This document shows positions 48,836 through 61,188 of a stretch of DNA of 64,000 nucleotides, piece after piece. The first letter of the stretch is position 1. Each line of letters opens with the position of its first letter. The position numbers were made by a program, and so were the translations under genes. Source of the DNA: Chlamydoabsidia padenii (taxonomy: Eukaryota > Mucoromycota > Mucoromycetes > Mucorales > Cunninghamellaceae); assembly GCA_025330725.1 (NCBI GenBank), contig JAIWND010000001.1, forward strand, positions 1,432,501 to 1,496,500, read 5' to 3'. Below the pieces are notes generated by a model. The model was not told the DNA's origin and did no database searches. It saw only the letters and a program-made list of their open reading frames with translations.

Positions 48836-51223
48836 ATGTGTTTACATCATTCTATCGCTAAAGATCCCAGTAGTTTGGCCAATTTGAAACAAGTCAAGAA
48901 CACACACTTGCATTTGGACTGGACCGTCTCTTTTGACAAGAAGAACATTACTGGTCACGTCATTTTGGATCTTCATACTTTGGAAGATAACGTGGACAAG
49001 GTTATTTTGGACTCTAGCTATTTGGATATCCATCGTATCACTTTGAATGATCAAGAACTCCAGGTAAGAAAAAGTGGAATAGGTGATAAAAACCAGTGAC
49101 TCATGCTTGTTTATATAGTATACCGTTAGTGATCGTCATCCTAGTCTTGGCTCTGCTTTGACTATCCAACTTGCCGAACCTATTACGACTGCTGGTACCA
49201 AATTCCAACTCAAGATTGAATATACTACAACTGAACAATGCACTGCCATTCAATTCTTGGAACCCGAGTAAGTTTGGGGGATTGATATGAACTCTTTTAT
49301 CTCGTGCATCTAACACACTTCTTTTCAATAGACAAACTGTGGGCAAGAAATATCCTTACTTGTTCTCTCAATGTCAAGCCATCCATGCTCGTGCCTTTTG
49401 TCCTTGCCAAGATTCTCCTGCGATCAAGTTAACTTACTCTGCCTCGGTGTCTTCTCCTTTACCTGTGATCATGTCTGCTCTCAAGACCGGTGACAGTCCT
49501 GGTGTTGATGGATTGACGACCTACAAGTTTGAACAACGTACTTCGATCCCTAGTTACTTGATTGCTATCGCTGCTGGTAACTTGGTGTCTCGTGATATTG
49601 GTCCTCGTAGTTCGGTGTGGTGTGAACCTGAAGTGGTGGAAAAGGCTGCTTGGGAATTCGATGTAAGTAAAACACGGAATTAATAAAAAAAAAAAGGGGG
49701 AATACTAATGTAGAGTTTGATTTATAGAGCACTGAAGACTTTATTCGCACTGGTGAAGATCTATTGACACCTTATGAATGGGGACGTTATGATTTATTGG
49801 TCTTGCCTCCTTCTTTCCCTTATGGTGGTATGGAAGTAAGTATCAAAATTTAAAACATGTTGAGATTGTATTTTGGAAACTCATATTCTGTAATTACTTC
49901 CTCTTTTGGTTTGCTTAATCTAGAATCCTTGTTTGACTTTTGTTACACCCACTTTATTGGCAGGTAAGAAGAAAATAACAATATAAAAAAGAAAATCATC
50001 TGATACTTATGCCTTGTATCCATTTACTAGGTGATAAGAGTGCTGTGGATGTGGTGGCCCATGAAATTGCTCATAGTTGGATGGGTAACTTGGTGACTAC
50101 TCAAAACTGGGAACATTTCTGGGTAAGTAGGGAGGGGGAGGACAAGATAAAAAAAAAATATGAGACTAACTGATTATTCTTCATGTATATAGTTGAACGA
50201 AGGCCATACTGTCTTTATTGAACGCAAGATCACTGGTCGTCTCCATGGTGAAGCCGAACGTCAATTCAGTGCTATCTTGGGTTGGAAAGCTTTGAAGGAA
50301 AGTGTGGAATTGTTTGGTAATGACTCTCCTGCCACGGTGTTGAAACCTGATTTAAGCAGTGGTATCGACCCCGATGATTACTTCTCAAGCGTTCCCTATG
50401 GTAAGTATCAGGACAAAAAGGCGGACATGACTAACATTTTATCAATCTAAATAGAAAAGGGTTTCAACCTGTTGTACCATATTGAAAAGGTTGTTGGTGG
50501 TGGTGACATCTTTGAACCCTTCTTGAAATCTTATGTCGGAAAGTTTGCTGGGCAATCTATCACAACCGAACAATGGAAATCGTATCTCTATGAATACTTT
50601 GAAAAGACTCATGGCCAAGCTTTGGTGGATAAACTGAACACGATTGACTGGAATACTTGGATTAATGGAACCGGTATGCCTCCTGTAGACCCTGAATTTG
50701 ATACTACCCTGGCCAAACAATGCTACGATCTTGCTGATCGTTGGGACAAGGCACGCAATAGCACCGACCTCTCTGGATTCTCTGCTTCTGATGTTGAAAC
50801 ATTCTCTGCTGGACAAAAGAGTAAGTAAAAAATATATCTTGACTAATAGAATAAACAACTCTGACTTGTTTTGTTTTTTTTATAGTTGTATTTTTGGAAC
50901 GCTTGACTGACTGTGCACCTTTACCTCATGCTTTGATCGCCAAGATGGATGAACTCTACCAATTGACCTCGATCCGTAATGCCGACATTCGATTCCGTTG
51001 GCACAATCTGTGTGTGATGACTAGCTACGAACCTATCTACCCTCAAGTCGTGGAATTCATCACTGAACAAGGCCGTATGAAGTTTGTCCGTCCCTTGTAC
51101 CGCCTCTTGCATGAAGCCAAGAATGGAAAACAATTGGCCGTTGACACTTTTTTGACTCACAAGAAATTCTATCACCCCATTGCTGCTACTCTGATCGAAA
51201 AGGATATTGGACTCAAGCAATAG
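48836..51223 (+). CDS. Leukotriene A4 hydrolase-type aminopeptidase (M1 family)
   Basis: Nine exons: 48836-49063, 49119-49267, 49332-49662, 49728-49835, 49924-49963, 50031-50122, 50193-50400, 50455-50820 and 50886-51223, about 619 aa (human LTA4H 611). It has the exopeptidase motif GGMEN, split by an intron, and the zinc site HEIAHSW with the third ligand in [10 protein letters not shown]. The catalytic Tyr lies in [17 protein letters not shown]. The C-terminal alpha-helical domain typical of LTA4H/yeast Lap2 is complete. The family hydrolyses arginine/alanine-type N-termini, and some members open epoxides; which activity dominates here cannot be read from sequence. CGGGGTTTGAAT lies about 90 bp upstream. 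Confidence 0.95.
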
Positions 51224-51327
51224 ACAATAGCTCTAGTTAATACAGTTTGACCATGTTGTTTTGTTTAATTTGTTTAATATATAATAAATAAAGTATTGAT
51301 CTCGAATTGGTATGGTTTTTCGCGAAT

Positions 51328-51346
51328 GCGGGATTTAAAATTCCCG
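51328..51346. promoter_or_regulatory. Palindromic double copy of the CGGGATTT motif
   Basis: GCGGGATTTAAAATTCCCG contains CGGGATTTAAA and an overlapping inverted CCCG half, 98 bp downstream of the aminopeptidase stop codon and upstream of the putative non-coding transcript. Confidence 0.5.
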
Positions 51347-51874
51347 ATTTTGTCGCTTCGTATAAATTCTAGGTGCGACTCTTTTTTATTCTCTTCTCTT
51401 CCCTCGTTTTTGCATTCCATCGTCTTCATCAACCACCATTCGACTCTAGACTCTTATATTACACAATACTATATACACATTTAATGGACTCGACTCTATC
51501 AACAGCATTAACAAAAAGGGATTCCTTTCCCATGCAACAAACAGGATAAGCCAAAGGTATAAAAAAAAAAAACGGGGGAGGGAATGACAAGACAGTGACA
51601 GGCTTATTTTGCATGAATCATTTTGTTTGATTACCTCCTTTTTGTTATTGTAGGTGTCTTGACCAATAGGACGTGAAACAACGGTTTTCGTCAAGGTAAA
51701 AGGAAAAAAATCGTTCTTTCTCCTGAAAGGAAAAGATGTCTGTGCTAACTGCGCACGTTATTGTTTCTCCCTACTAACTTTTTTTTTTGTTTTTTTTGTT
51801 TTTTTTGGTAGTGATCTTAGTGTTTTGCCAATGTCAATTCACCTCCGTACGACGGAATAACAAGTCCAAAAAAC

Positions 51875-51904
51875 ACATATATGGTATCCATGAACCATAT
51901 ATGT
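51875..51904. repeat. Perfect 11-bp inverted repeat, 8-nt loop
   Basis: ACATATATGGT (51875-51885) and ACCATATATGT (51894-51904) are exact reverse complements separated by ATCCATGA. Confidence 0.9.
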
Positions 51905-52353
51905 ACACTGCCGTACCATGCGTAGAAGGTAATCAAACGAAGAGGGAGAGGAGGGGAACAAGGAAGAAACCTATCACGTTGACTAATTTTATTGACTATC
52001 CCCATTAAGTGGTTACGCGTGATCTCTTTGTTTCGATCTCGGTATCATCCTATCTTGGTTTTATTTGGGGGGAGAGTGTCACGACGATGATCAAGTGCTC
52101 CCCTCTGATCGATATGGGTCCGGAATGGCTTCCTGACGGATAAAAGTAGGACAGTGCTCGATTTAACCTTCTCATAGGTTTTGTCTGCAAGGTTAATTGG
52201 CAATATTCAGGGGGGGGGCGGCGATGAAGGTAATCAAGGAGATAACTAACCTATCTTGTATCTCTCTCTCTCTTTTTTTTTTTAAGATGATGCATTGTAC
52301 TTGGCTTTTTGGTGCTTGAATCGAATCGATCTCCCGATGGTGTGTATGCATGG

Positions 52354-52384
<31 letters not shown>

Positions 52385-53007
52385 ACTTCACATGAAATGT
52401 TTATACTCATAGAACTTTTTTTTTTTGTTCTACTGTGTTCTTTCTGATGAACTTTGTTTGCTGGTGTACCAAACATTCGAAAAATGGCTTGTATACAAAG
52501 GGACAGGGACCTTCTTTTGATAACAGGTGATAATTACAAGTGGATCAAGACCGATAGTATAGATTTAACTGGTAATAGAATTAATATAATAGACTATTTG
52601 AACATATTTTAATAAAAATAACGGGGTTTGTTAATGAAGAACATGGGTAATTATCTATGAAATCAATATTGATGGGTTTTACGTCTTTATGCATTTGTGC
52701 CATCTTAATATGGTACTTTGGAAATGTTCCTGTCGAACAATGTTGTCTAAGGAATCGATCTTGGTGAAACTATTATGATCCATTTAATACCCTCTCGTAT
52801 TCGTGTGTTGATATCATAGTTAGGAGGTAAAGTGCTGTAATATCTTCTCAAAGGAGAGAAGATGGCTCTGTCGGGTTTTGAATGTTAAGATTGGATCGAT
52901 CGCTGGATGATTAGTTTTTTGTGTGTGCTGACCAATGGATCGTAAATGGATGATGTGTCCTACCAAAGTGTAATTACCCCTTTCTCCTTTCATGCAGAGG
53001 GGGAAAA

Positions 53008-53011
53008 GTAA

Positions 53012-53064
<53 letters not shown>
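53008..53064 (+). repeat. (AAC)n microsatellite
   Basis: Nearly uninterrupted AAC/CAA trinucleotide repeat in the long non-coding region upstream of the C2H2 gene. Confidence 0.9.
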
Positions 53065-53065
<1 letters not shown>

Positions 53066-53255
53066 AAGTTTAAATCTCGGTATACTTAGAAGGAAGGAAG
53101 GGAAAAAAAAAAAAAGCTCCTTTGTCAGAGGAGACGCAAAGAGTAAACTCATCGATCGAGAATAAATGACAGATAAACATAATACTGTGAAAAAAGTAAG
53201 AGATTGAGAAGAAGAAAAAAAGGAGAGTCTCCTTTAGAGCAGGGCGTTCATGATA

Positions 53256-53306
53256 TCATTGAGATCTTGAAAAGTGCAGTGAACGTAATTCATGCGATCT
53301 CAATGA
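53256..53306. repeat. Perfect 11-bp inverted repeat, 29-nt loop
   Basis: TCATTGAGATC (53256-53266) and GATCTCAATGA (53296-53306) can pair; it lies about 290 bp before the C2H2 start codon. Confidence 0.85.
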
Positions 53307-53597
53307 ACTCCGCTTGAATCGATCTTCTCTTTGGACATATAGTTTAATATAACAACCTCATCATTTGGTGTCATTGTTTCATGATAATGAACCTGGAAAG
53401 TCCTAGAACGAAAACGGTCAAGTTCGTCTAGGGTTTATGGTTGGTACCTGAGCATGTAGCTCAAGCACGGCCAATCGGAATATGTATTTTTCAAATCCCG
53501 AACTTTCTGGCTATAAATTACCCATCTCTCTGGGGCAATTTCCCTTTCAGCACTTTTCTTTCACTTTTATCTCTCTCTCTTACTCATATACACACAA

Positions 53598-54310
53598 ATG
53601 CCTTGTCTATCTCAAAAACGGCGCCGATCTTGTAAAGTATTTCAATGTAAAGGTTATGGTGATTGTAACATGACCTTCACTCGAGGTGAACACCTTGCTC
53701 GACACACAAGGTAAAGAAGAAAAAGAAGAAACAGAATGCCATGAACATGACTAACTCGTAGTGTCTTGATGTCAATATAGAAAACATACAGGTGAGGTAA
53801 GTGGACTATAAAATACAGTCGCGCTAAATGTTAAACTAACTTTTACTTTATAGAAACCTTTTATGTGTATCATTCCCAACTGTACCAAGGCCTTCTCAAG
53901 ATTTGATAACATGATGCAACATACTCAAACCCATCGACGTGAATCTGAACTACTTGAACCAAACTGTTATCATCCAGCATCTCCTTGTGCTATGGATAAA
54001 GTGGTTCTTCACCAACCCAACTCCATGCATTATGATCCCATCTCACCAGTGGTCTCCTCGGTTGATTCAATGGCAGACTCCTCTTGCTCTTCCTCTGAAG
54101 AAGAAGAAGAAGAAGAAAACGAGACACTACAAACACATACTTATTTTGACCTCAAGGTGCATGATAGTTGGATGGCGGGTCATCGGCGACGACTTTCGGT
54201 GGCTGATTTATGCAACCCAATGGACCAATCTCCGTTAAAGGCTAATCAACTAACTCACGATGAAGTCGAAGCCCTTCAAGCATTTGGGAAACTACGTCAA
54301 GCTACTTGGT

Positions 54311-54312
<2 letters not shown>
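53598..54312 (+). CDS. Two-finger C2H2 transcription factor
   Basis: Exons 53598-53710, 53781-53796 and 53854-54312 give about 195 aa. Two adjacent C2H2 fingers follow a basic start ([17 protein letters not shown]): finger 1 [24 protein letters not shown], linker TGEKPF, and finger 2 [23 protein letters not shown]. The [14 protein letters not shown] form is shared with fungal stress/quiescence regulators such as fission yeast Klf1/Rsv. An acidic stretch ([12 protein letters not shown]) and a C-terminal [17 protein letters not shown] helix follow. The middle exon is a 16-nt microexon covering the end of finger 1 and TGE. TTTTCAAATCCCG is 98 bp upstream, and the upstream non-coding region is unusually long. 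Confidence 0.88.

Positions 54313-54358
<46 letters not shown>
54308..54358 (+). repeat. (CT)n microsatellite in the C2H2 gene 3' UTR
   Basis: About 25 CT units begin just before the TGA stop region and continue into the 3' UTR. Confidence 0.9.
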
Positions 54359-54361
<3 letters not shown>

Positions 54362-54636
54362 TTATAAAAAACTACATAGTCCCATTCATTTTATTATTTG
54401 TATATCTTCTTCTTTTATTCTCATTTAGTGGGATGTAAATATAGTATTCTCCCTTCCATGTACAGTTTAGGCCTTTTTTTTTTTTAACTTTATGATCCAA
54501 TAAAAAGCATCTCAAACTATCTAGAAGGTCTCTAAATATGTGTGTGAAAATTACTTTTTCGTCAGATGCCCAGAACAACGGCGATCACTAAAGGATCAGT
54601 TGATCCATAAAAGCAACCCCAGGAACCCCACCCAGG

Positions 54637-54679
<43 letters not shown>
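54637..54679 (+). repeat. 43-nt poly(A) run
   Basis: Uninterrupted A run in the spacer between the C2H2 gene and TPI. It lies well downstream of the C2H2 stop and may be a retroposed tail or a slippage-prone tract. Confidence 0.85.
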
Positions 54680-54681
<2 letters not shown>

Positions 54682-55098
54682 GTTTGTGCACCTACCCCTT
54701 GGTACGACAAACAGGATCCTTTCACTCTCTCTTTCTTTCTTTCTTTCTCCTTGAAAGGGAATAAATCAGCCCATTTCCAAAATCACACCACAAATAAATA
54801 TATATTATACTTTGGGTATCACACAGAGCCGATCGGGAGGTATAGGAATACCCCCCCCCACTGGCCCCCTGTCAGCTTTTATGAAACTTTCATATGCCGT
54901 TTGCTTTGGCGGGTATTGAATTCGGGTAATTTTAAACCCCGTACCCCGGACTCTACCATCGTACCTTTTTTATTTTATTTCAATTCTCTTTCTTTCTTTA
55001 TTCTCTCTCACAAAAACAAAACAAGGTAATTCTAACTATCTCTTTTTTGTTTATAACCAACTTGAACTTTTTCTTTTCAATCATGTAGTAGAAACATT

Positions 55099-56214
<1,116 letters not shown>

Positions 56215-56876
56215 ATTCCCCTGACCTTATAGATAGATAGATATATTTTTTTTTAGCTGTAGACTCTTGTAACTAATAATAAAATAATGTCCCTGACTTC
56301 TTGGGCTGGATTTAGAAATAAGATACGGTGGTGGGTCATGTTTGATGGGGATTGTGTATGCATGAAGAAGTCTTTGCTTCAGGATCAAAAAGTCTAGAAC
56401 AGATCATATTATAAGAAGGGGGGATGCATGATCCCGATAATTCCTTTTTGGGAATTTGCATTGTGTTGGTGTTTACTTTGTAGACCAAGTTATGCTCTCC
56501 TGTTTATAACATGTCAATACTCCCCTTTGTTGTCTATTTTTGGGAGAATGGCTGCTTTCAGGCCTGATTTAGAGTGTACAATCATTGACATGTCCACTCG
56601 GTTCATGTCAAATAGTGTGCCCTACATGCATATACATGGTGAAATATCACTGGTATGCTTACACAAAACCTCACGTGTATAAATGTCATCATTTTAATTG
56701 ATTCAACTAGTTCAATTCCTTTTGAGAATGATGATAGGCTATATACATATCAAAAAGTGGTAGGCATATGTGTTGATCTCTTCATGTCAAATTTCAATAC
56801 CCGCTCCATAAAAAAAGGCGTGAAATGAAAATTTTTTTGCTTCTTGTTTTTTTTTTTTGCTTCTTCTTCCCGAACC
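56215..56876. other. Spacer between TPI and SFM1
   Basis: 3' UTR with AATAAAA-like sequence near 56277. The SFM1 promoter has ATTTCAATACCCGC at 56791-56804, 73 bp before its ATG. No gene seen. Confidence 0.5.
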
Positions 56877-57233
56877 ATGTCGACCAAACAACGCTCCTAC
56901 ATTATCGAACATATGGAAGATGATATGCATGCTTGGTGTTTATTGGAATATAAGCACATGTTAAGCAATGTTGGTCCTGATCATCTTTGGTTCTCTTGTC
57001 TCTCCGAAACCTGTAAAAAGAACATGCCTCAAGATCTTGCTCAAGCCCATTGTCATTCCGAAGATGTGCTCCATCTTCCCAATGTGGATCCTAAACTGGT
57101 ATGTTTATTAGATCCTTCTGCTACTTCTGAACTGGCTCCTGAAGATGGTGATACCTTCCAATACTTTTTGTTTGGTGGGATTCTAGGTAGGTGGGATGGG
57201 GATGGATGTAGCTGATACACTAACCTTGTTTTG

Positions 57234-57265
<32 letters not shown>

Positions 57266-57760
57266 TTTAGGTGATGATCCCCCAAGAGGTAATATAAAAA
57301 ACATATTAACCAAGCAAATATCATTTACATGTATTAACAAATCTTTTTCTTTTATTATTGATTAGATCGAACCAAAGAACTTCGTAAATTAGGATTTGCC
57401 GGAAGACGATTAGGACCAGTCCAAATGACCACTGATACTGCATTGAATGTCACGCGTCGTGTAGTTGAAGATCGAAGTAAGTGATAATCTCCCCTCCCCC
57501 CCCCACAATGCTATACAAAAAAGGAAACTAACTATTTAAATATATATCTCCTAGTCCCTTTGAATGAAGTGCCTTATATTGATCATCCTGAAATCCACTT
57601 CTCCAAACACGAATCAGTCACCATGCCATTCCGATACATTGCTGAACTCAAGACAATCAAGAAAAAGGATGGTGAAGAAAAAGTGATCAAGAAACCATTG
57701 ATGCCTCCTGGAATGCTGGAACTCATCAAGAAGGATAACGAAATGTCATTGGACTTTTAG
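56877..57760 (+). CDS. SFM1: SFM1-type SPOUT protein arginine methyltransferase
   Basis: Exons 56877-57186, 57271-57288, 57366-57476 and 57555-57760 give about 214 aa (yeast Sfm1 213). Conserved blocks are YIIEHMEDDMHAWCLLEYKH, VCLLDPSATSELAPEDGDTF, YFLFGGILGDDPPRDRTKEL, RRLGPVQMTTDTALNVTRRV, the C-terminal MPFRYIAELK and PPGMLELIKKDNEMSLDF. Yeast Sfm1 methylates Arg146 of ribosomal protein Rps3 and uses a SPOUT knot rather than a Rossmann fold. The GGILGD-DPPRDRT cofactor loop is encoded partly by an 18-nt microexon (57271-57288). A lysine-rich insert (KTIKKKDGEEKVIKK) near the end is longer than in yeast. Confidence 0.93.
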
Positions 57761-58637
57761 ATTAGAATATTTGTATAGTTGTTTATTAATGAAATAAAGT
57801 AATAAAGTTGATGGATAGGGTTTGATGCATGATGAATAATGGATGATTATTAAGGCGTGATGATGATGATAGAGGCGAACATTCTTATTAATTTCTGCAC
57901 GGAGGAAATTTTAACCACGGCCTTTTGTGTGAAAAATTTCTCGGACGATATGATTTAATGCGGGGCGGGGATTTCTGTTACAAATCATCGATGGGTTGAT
58001 ATGAATCATCTTTTGTCCGTATTGATGGATAAACGTAATAACGTGATTTGATAGGTTCGACAAGTGTCAAGTCTACCATTTTAAGGGGGGGGGTGTACCA
58101 ATCAATCAGGAAAGTTCTGGAACGCACCATAGTAATTCCACCAATTAGAATACATGCCGTGGAACGGGATTTGAATTCTATTTTTGTTTAGATCCTGGTT
58201 ATATAAATGCCCGTTCCACATTTTCCTTCCTTTTCTTTTTTCTTTTTTTTCCTCAAGCCTTTCTTTTACATCCTTTACTCTTTTACTCTTTTACTTTTTT
58301 ACTTGCTATTGCCAGCATGGCTTTCTAAATCCTTTGCTTTAACGCAATTCACCCCTTTTTACTTTTTATTACAAAACGTTTTACTCAGTGAACCATTTTG
58401 CCGAATCTTCAGCAATTGTTAAACCTCTTACTTTTTTTATAACTATGACACTATTCTTGATAACTCTTCGACCTAGTCCTGTACTGGCATCATTAACCAA
58501 CAACATATCGTTGCACTCTATTATATACTCTTCTTGATAACAAGCATACAACATCTCTTATTATAAAGTTAATTACAACCAACAACAACACTTTTTTTTT
58601 TTATTTATCTACACCAACTATTATATCTCCAATAATA
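57761..58637. other. Long promoter/5' leader of the kinase gene
   Basis: Contains poly(G) at 58085-58093, CGGGATTTGAATTC (58165-58178), a TATA-like GGTTATATAAATG (58197-58209) about 25 bp downstream, and a pyrimidine-rich leader to 58637. This is the clearest motif-then-TATA arrangement in the window. Confidence 0.55.
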
Positions 58638-59828
58638 ATGTCTGCAACTGCATTATCAAGCAATTACTGGTCCGAACTCTCTCAATCATTGATTGACACC
58701 ATGGTGGGTGACTATCAATTCGTGCAAGATCTTGGTCATGGTTCCTATGGTGGTCTCTTCCTCGGTCAACACACTAAAACCTGCGACTATGTAGCCATCA
58801 AGGTCCTCAACAAATCTGGTCTTACCGATGAACAACGTCAACTCCAACAAGTCGAAATTGATGTACAAGCCGAATTAGATCATCCTTCTCTTCTCGCTCT
58901 CCATACTGTGATGCAAGACCAAGACTATATCTACATGGTGATGGATCTTTGTGACCAAGGCGATCTATTTGACTATGTGCTCAACGATTCGTCGGAATAT
59001 CGATCTCCCGACATTGTAAAGTCCTTCTTTATCCAAATCTTACAAGGTATCGAACAAATGCATGCTCAAGGAATCTATCATCGTGATATCAAATTGGAAA
59101 ACATCTTACTCAAGACGGCGTCGAATGATGATACTCTGTTGGAATGCAAAGTGGCTGATTTCGGGCTGGCTACACGTGATCGTCTGTCATTGGAATTTGG
59201 TTGTGGCTCTACGACTTACCTTGCTCCTGAACATTTTGGTGGCGAAGAACAAGAAGAGGATGATGACATTAAACCTTATGATGCTGCTGCTTCTGATGTA
59301 TGGTCTCTTGGTATCTTACTCTTGGCTTTGATGTTTGGTCGTAACCCTTGGCAAGAAGCAAGTACGGCGGATCGGGCTTTTGCGGAATACAAACGACACC
59401 CTGCCATGCTCCATCATCATCTCTTCCCGACCTTATCTAAACATGTCGTGACTTTTTTGCAACAATCTGTCTTGACCATCGATCCTGCTCAACGTGTGTC
59501 TGTGTCTGAAATGCTCAAGCAATTCCTCGCCTTGCCTGCTTTGTATGCTGATGACGATGATGAATCAGAATCTTTGGGTCCTGTGGCCATTCCTGAAGAT
59601 CAAAACAACAAGAAGGATGATGAACCTCGTTATGATTCGGCGTTCTTCAGTATGGATCACACTGGTTTGTCTTGGTCCGATATGGTGGAAGAAGACTATA
59701 GCAATCAAAATAACAAGGATGATACCATTTCTGCTCGCACCGATTCCTACTCTCAACATGATGATGATAATGATGATGATGATACTATGTTTGTACACCA
59801 AAACGAAAAGGAATCCTGGTGGCTGTAG
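58638..59828 (+). CDS. Ser/Thr protein kinase, Ran1/Pat1-Sks1-like
   Basis: Intronless, 396 aa. The kinase domain covers about residues 27-305: glycine loop LGHGSYGGLFLG, VAIKVL lysine, DIKLEN catalytic loop in YHRDIKLENILL, DFG in VADFGLAT, GCGSTTYLAPEHF activation end, and DVWSLGILLLALMFGRNPW. All catalytic residues are present. A C-terminal tail of about 90 residues is acidic with DDDDE and DDDNDDDD runs. Family placement near Ran1/Ksp1/Vhs1-type kinases (nutrient and meiosis control in yeasts) rests on the GCGSTTYLAPE and GRNPW motifs and is tentative. The absence of introns contrasts with most neighbours. Confidence 0.85.
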   Translation: MSATALSSNYWSELSQSLIDTMVGDYQFVQDLGHGSYGGLFLGQHTKTCDYVAIKVLNKSGLTDEQRQLQQVEIDVQAELDHPSLLALHTVMQDQDYIYMVMDLCDQGDLFDYVLNDSSEYRSPDIVKSFFIQILQGIEQMHAQGIYHRDIKLENILLKTASNDDTLLECKVADFGLATRDRLSLEFGCGSTTYLAPEHFGGEEQEEDDDIKPYDAAASDVWSLGILLLALMFGRNPWQEASTADRAFAEYKRHPAMLHHHLFPTLSKHVVTFLQQSVLTIDPAQRVSVSEMLKQFLALPALYADDDDESESLGPVAIPEDQNNKKDDEPRYDSAFFSMDHTGLSWSDMVEEDYSNQNNKDDTISARTDSYSQHDDDNDDDDTMFVHQNEKESWWL

Positions 59829-60204
59829 ATTAGTTTAGTTAATTTTATCCTATGCTATTTTGTTGTTTTTTTTGTTTTTTTACATAATATATGCTTTTTA
59901 CTAATAAAATTAAGTATTGCCATAATGATGAATTAAATGATGTCTCATGTGATGATGGAACAAGTGGGCTTGATTGGTTGTATACATGGGTGAGTGTGTA
60001 TGACTCGATAGAAGCAGCATGAAAGTCGGGATTTGAAACCACGAGGCGCTGTTTGAATCTGAGAGGAAGGATTTGGTTGGAACCCATCCAAAAATAAGAC
60101 CATCTTCCTCCTTCTTTTTTTATACATCCGTAAACGTATGTACCATCCATCCATCATCCATCCATTCATAACTGATCTTCTTTTATTTTTATTACTTGAA
60201 TAGC

Positions 60205-60659
60205 ATGTCTGCCGAACTCGCTGTCGTCTACGCTGCCCTCATCCTCCAAGATGACAATGTTGAAATCACTGTAAGTCCATGACATTAACTACATTGAATG
60301 GGGAGGGAAACTTACTTTTTTTTTTTTTAATCATCTCTAGTCTGACAAGCTCCAAACCCTTGTCAAGGCTGCTGGTATTGATGTTGAACCCATCTGGTTC
60401 TCCTTGTACGCCAAGGCTCTCCAAGGTCAAAACTTGGGTGAACTCCTTTTGAACGTCGGTGCCCCTGGTGCTGGTCCTGCCGTCGCTGCTGGTGGTGCTG
60501 CCGCTGGTGGTGCTGCTGATGCTCCTGCTGAAGAAGCCAAGGAAGAAGAAAAGGAAGAATCTGACGACGTAAGTAGAATGGGGAATGAAGGGTAGGGAAA
60601 CAGTCGTACTAATGTCTTTTTTTTTTGAATAGGATATGGGCTTCGGTCTCTTCGATTAA
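60205..60659 (+). CDS. RPP1: 60S acidic ribosomal protein P1
   Basis: Exons 60205-60270, 60341-60568 and 60633-60659 give 106 aa. The N-terminal dimerisation domain reads [20 protein letters not shown] and [34 protein letters not shown], characteristic of P1 rather than P2. An Ala/Gly hinge and the acidic tail [16 protein letters not shown] follow; the tail recruits elongation factors. The ATG is preceded by TTGAATAG, so a 5' UTR intron acceptor may sit just before it. CGGGATTTGAAAC lies 166 bp upstream. Confidence 0.95.
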
Positions 60660-61188
60660 ACGGATAGGCTTTAGGTTAGATTATCTTTATTATAATAAAC
60701 AACTCATCCGTTACGGTAACTAGTTCTTTTGGGGGATAATGGTGGTTATTGTTAAAAATCATGCAAATGAAATCGGGGTTTGCAAATATGGCTGGGGATC
60801 AAAATGGATTAAAAATGCAATGTCCGATATAAAAAGCTGTATGATATGGATTAATATAACAATAGTACCAAAGTAGTCTAAATGTATTAAAGATAGAAAG
60901 CCATGTATTGTTATTGTTGCTGTAAAAGGAATCATCATGGGGAAAGATCATACATAACAAACCCTCCTGTCCAGATGAATACGATCGCCCCTTGAATTCC
61001 CAGTATTCGATCTGCATGAATAATATCCACCCCTCTAGTACACACATAAAACAACACAGTAGACATAGTATTCTGGATATTCAAAGTATTTATTTACTGA
61101 TCGATTAAAAATTAAAAAAGAGGGAATATCATAATAATAATAATAGTATAATAACTGTATATTGTCCTAATCTAGAATAAAAGTATCA
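60660..61188. other. Convergent spacer between RPP1 and the syntaxin gene
   Basis: Contains CGGGGTTTGCAAAT (60774-60787). A minus-strand frame of up to 82 codons near 60799-61047 has no recognised similarity and I do not call it. Confidence 0.45.

Larger units (their letters stand above)
51224..53597. other. 2.4-kb region with promoter and intron signals but no coding exon chain (possible spliced ncRNA)
   Basis: A palindromic GCGGGATTTAAAATTCCCG (51328-51346) and a CT-rich leader are followed by an 18-codon ORF (ATG 51484 to TAA). Good splice signals come next, such as GTATAA near 51560 to AG at 51652, and GTAAAA near 51695 to GGTAG at 51811. The intervening exon has stops in all three frames, so no protein continues. 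Further on are a perfect 11-bp hairpin (51875-51904), a poly(A) run, a CAA repeat and a second hairpin just upstream of the C2H2 gene. It may be a non-coding transcript or a long regulatory region for the zinc-finger gene. Confidence 0.4.

Noticed and set aside
60799..61047. Minus-strand 82-codon frame between RPP1 and the syntaxin gene
   Set aside because: No recognisable similarity, no nearby promoter motif in the right place, and it is in a convergent 3' region.
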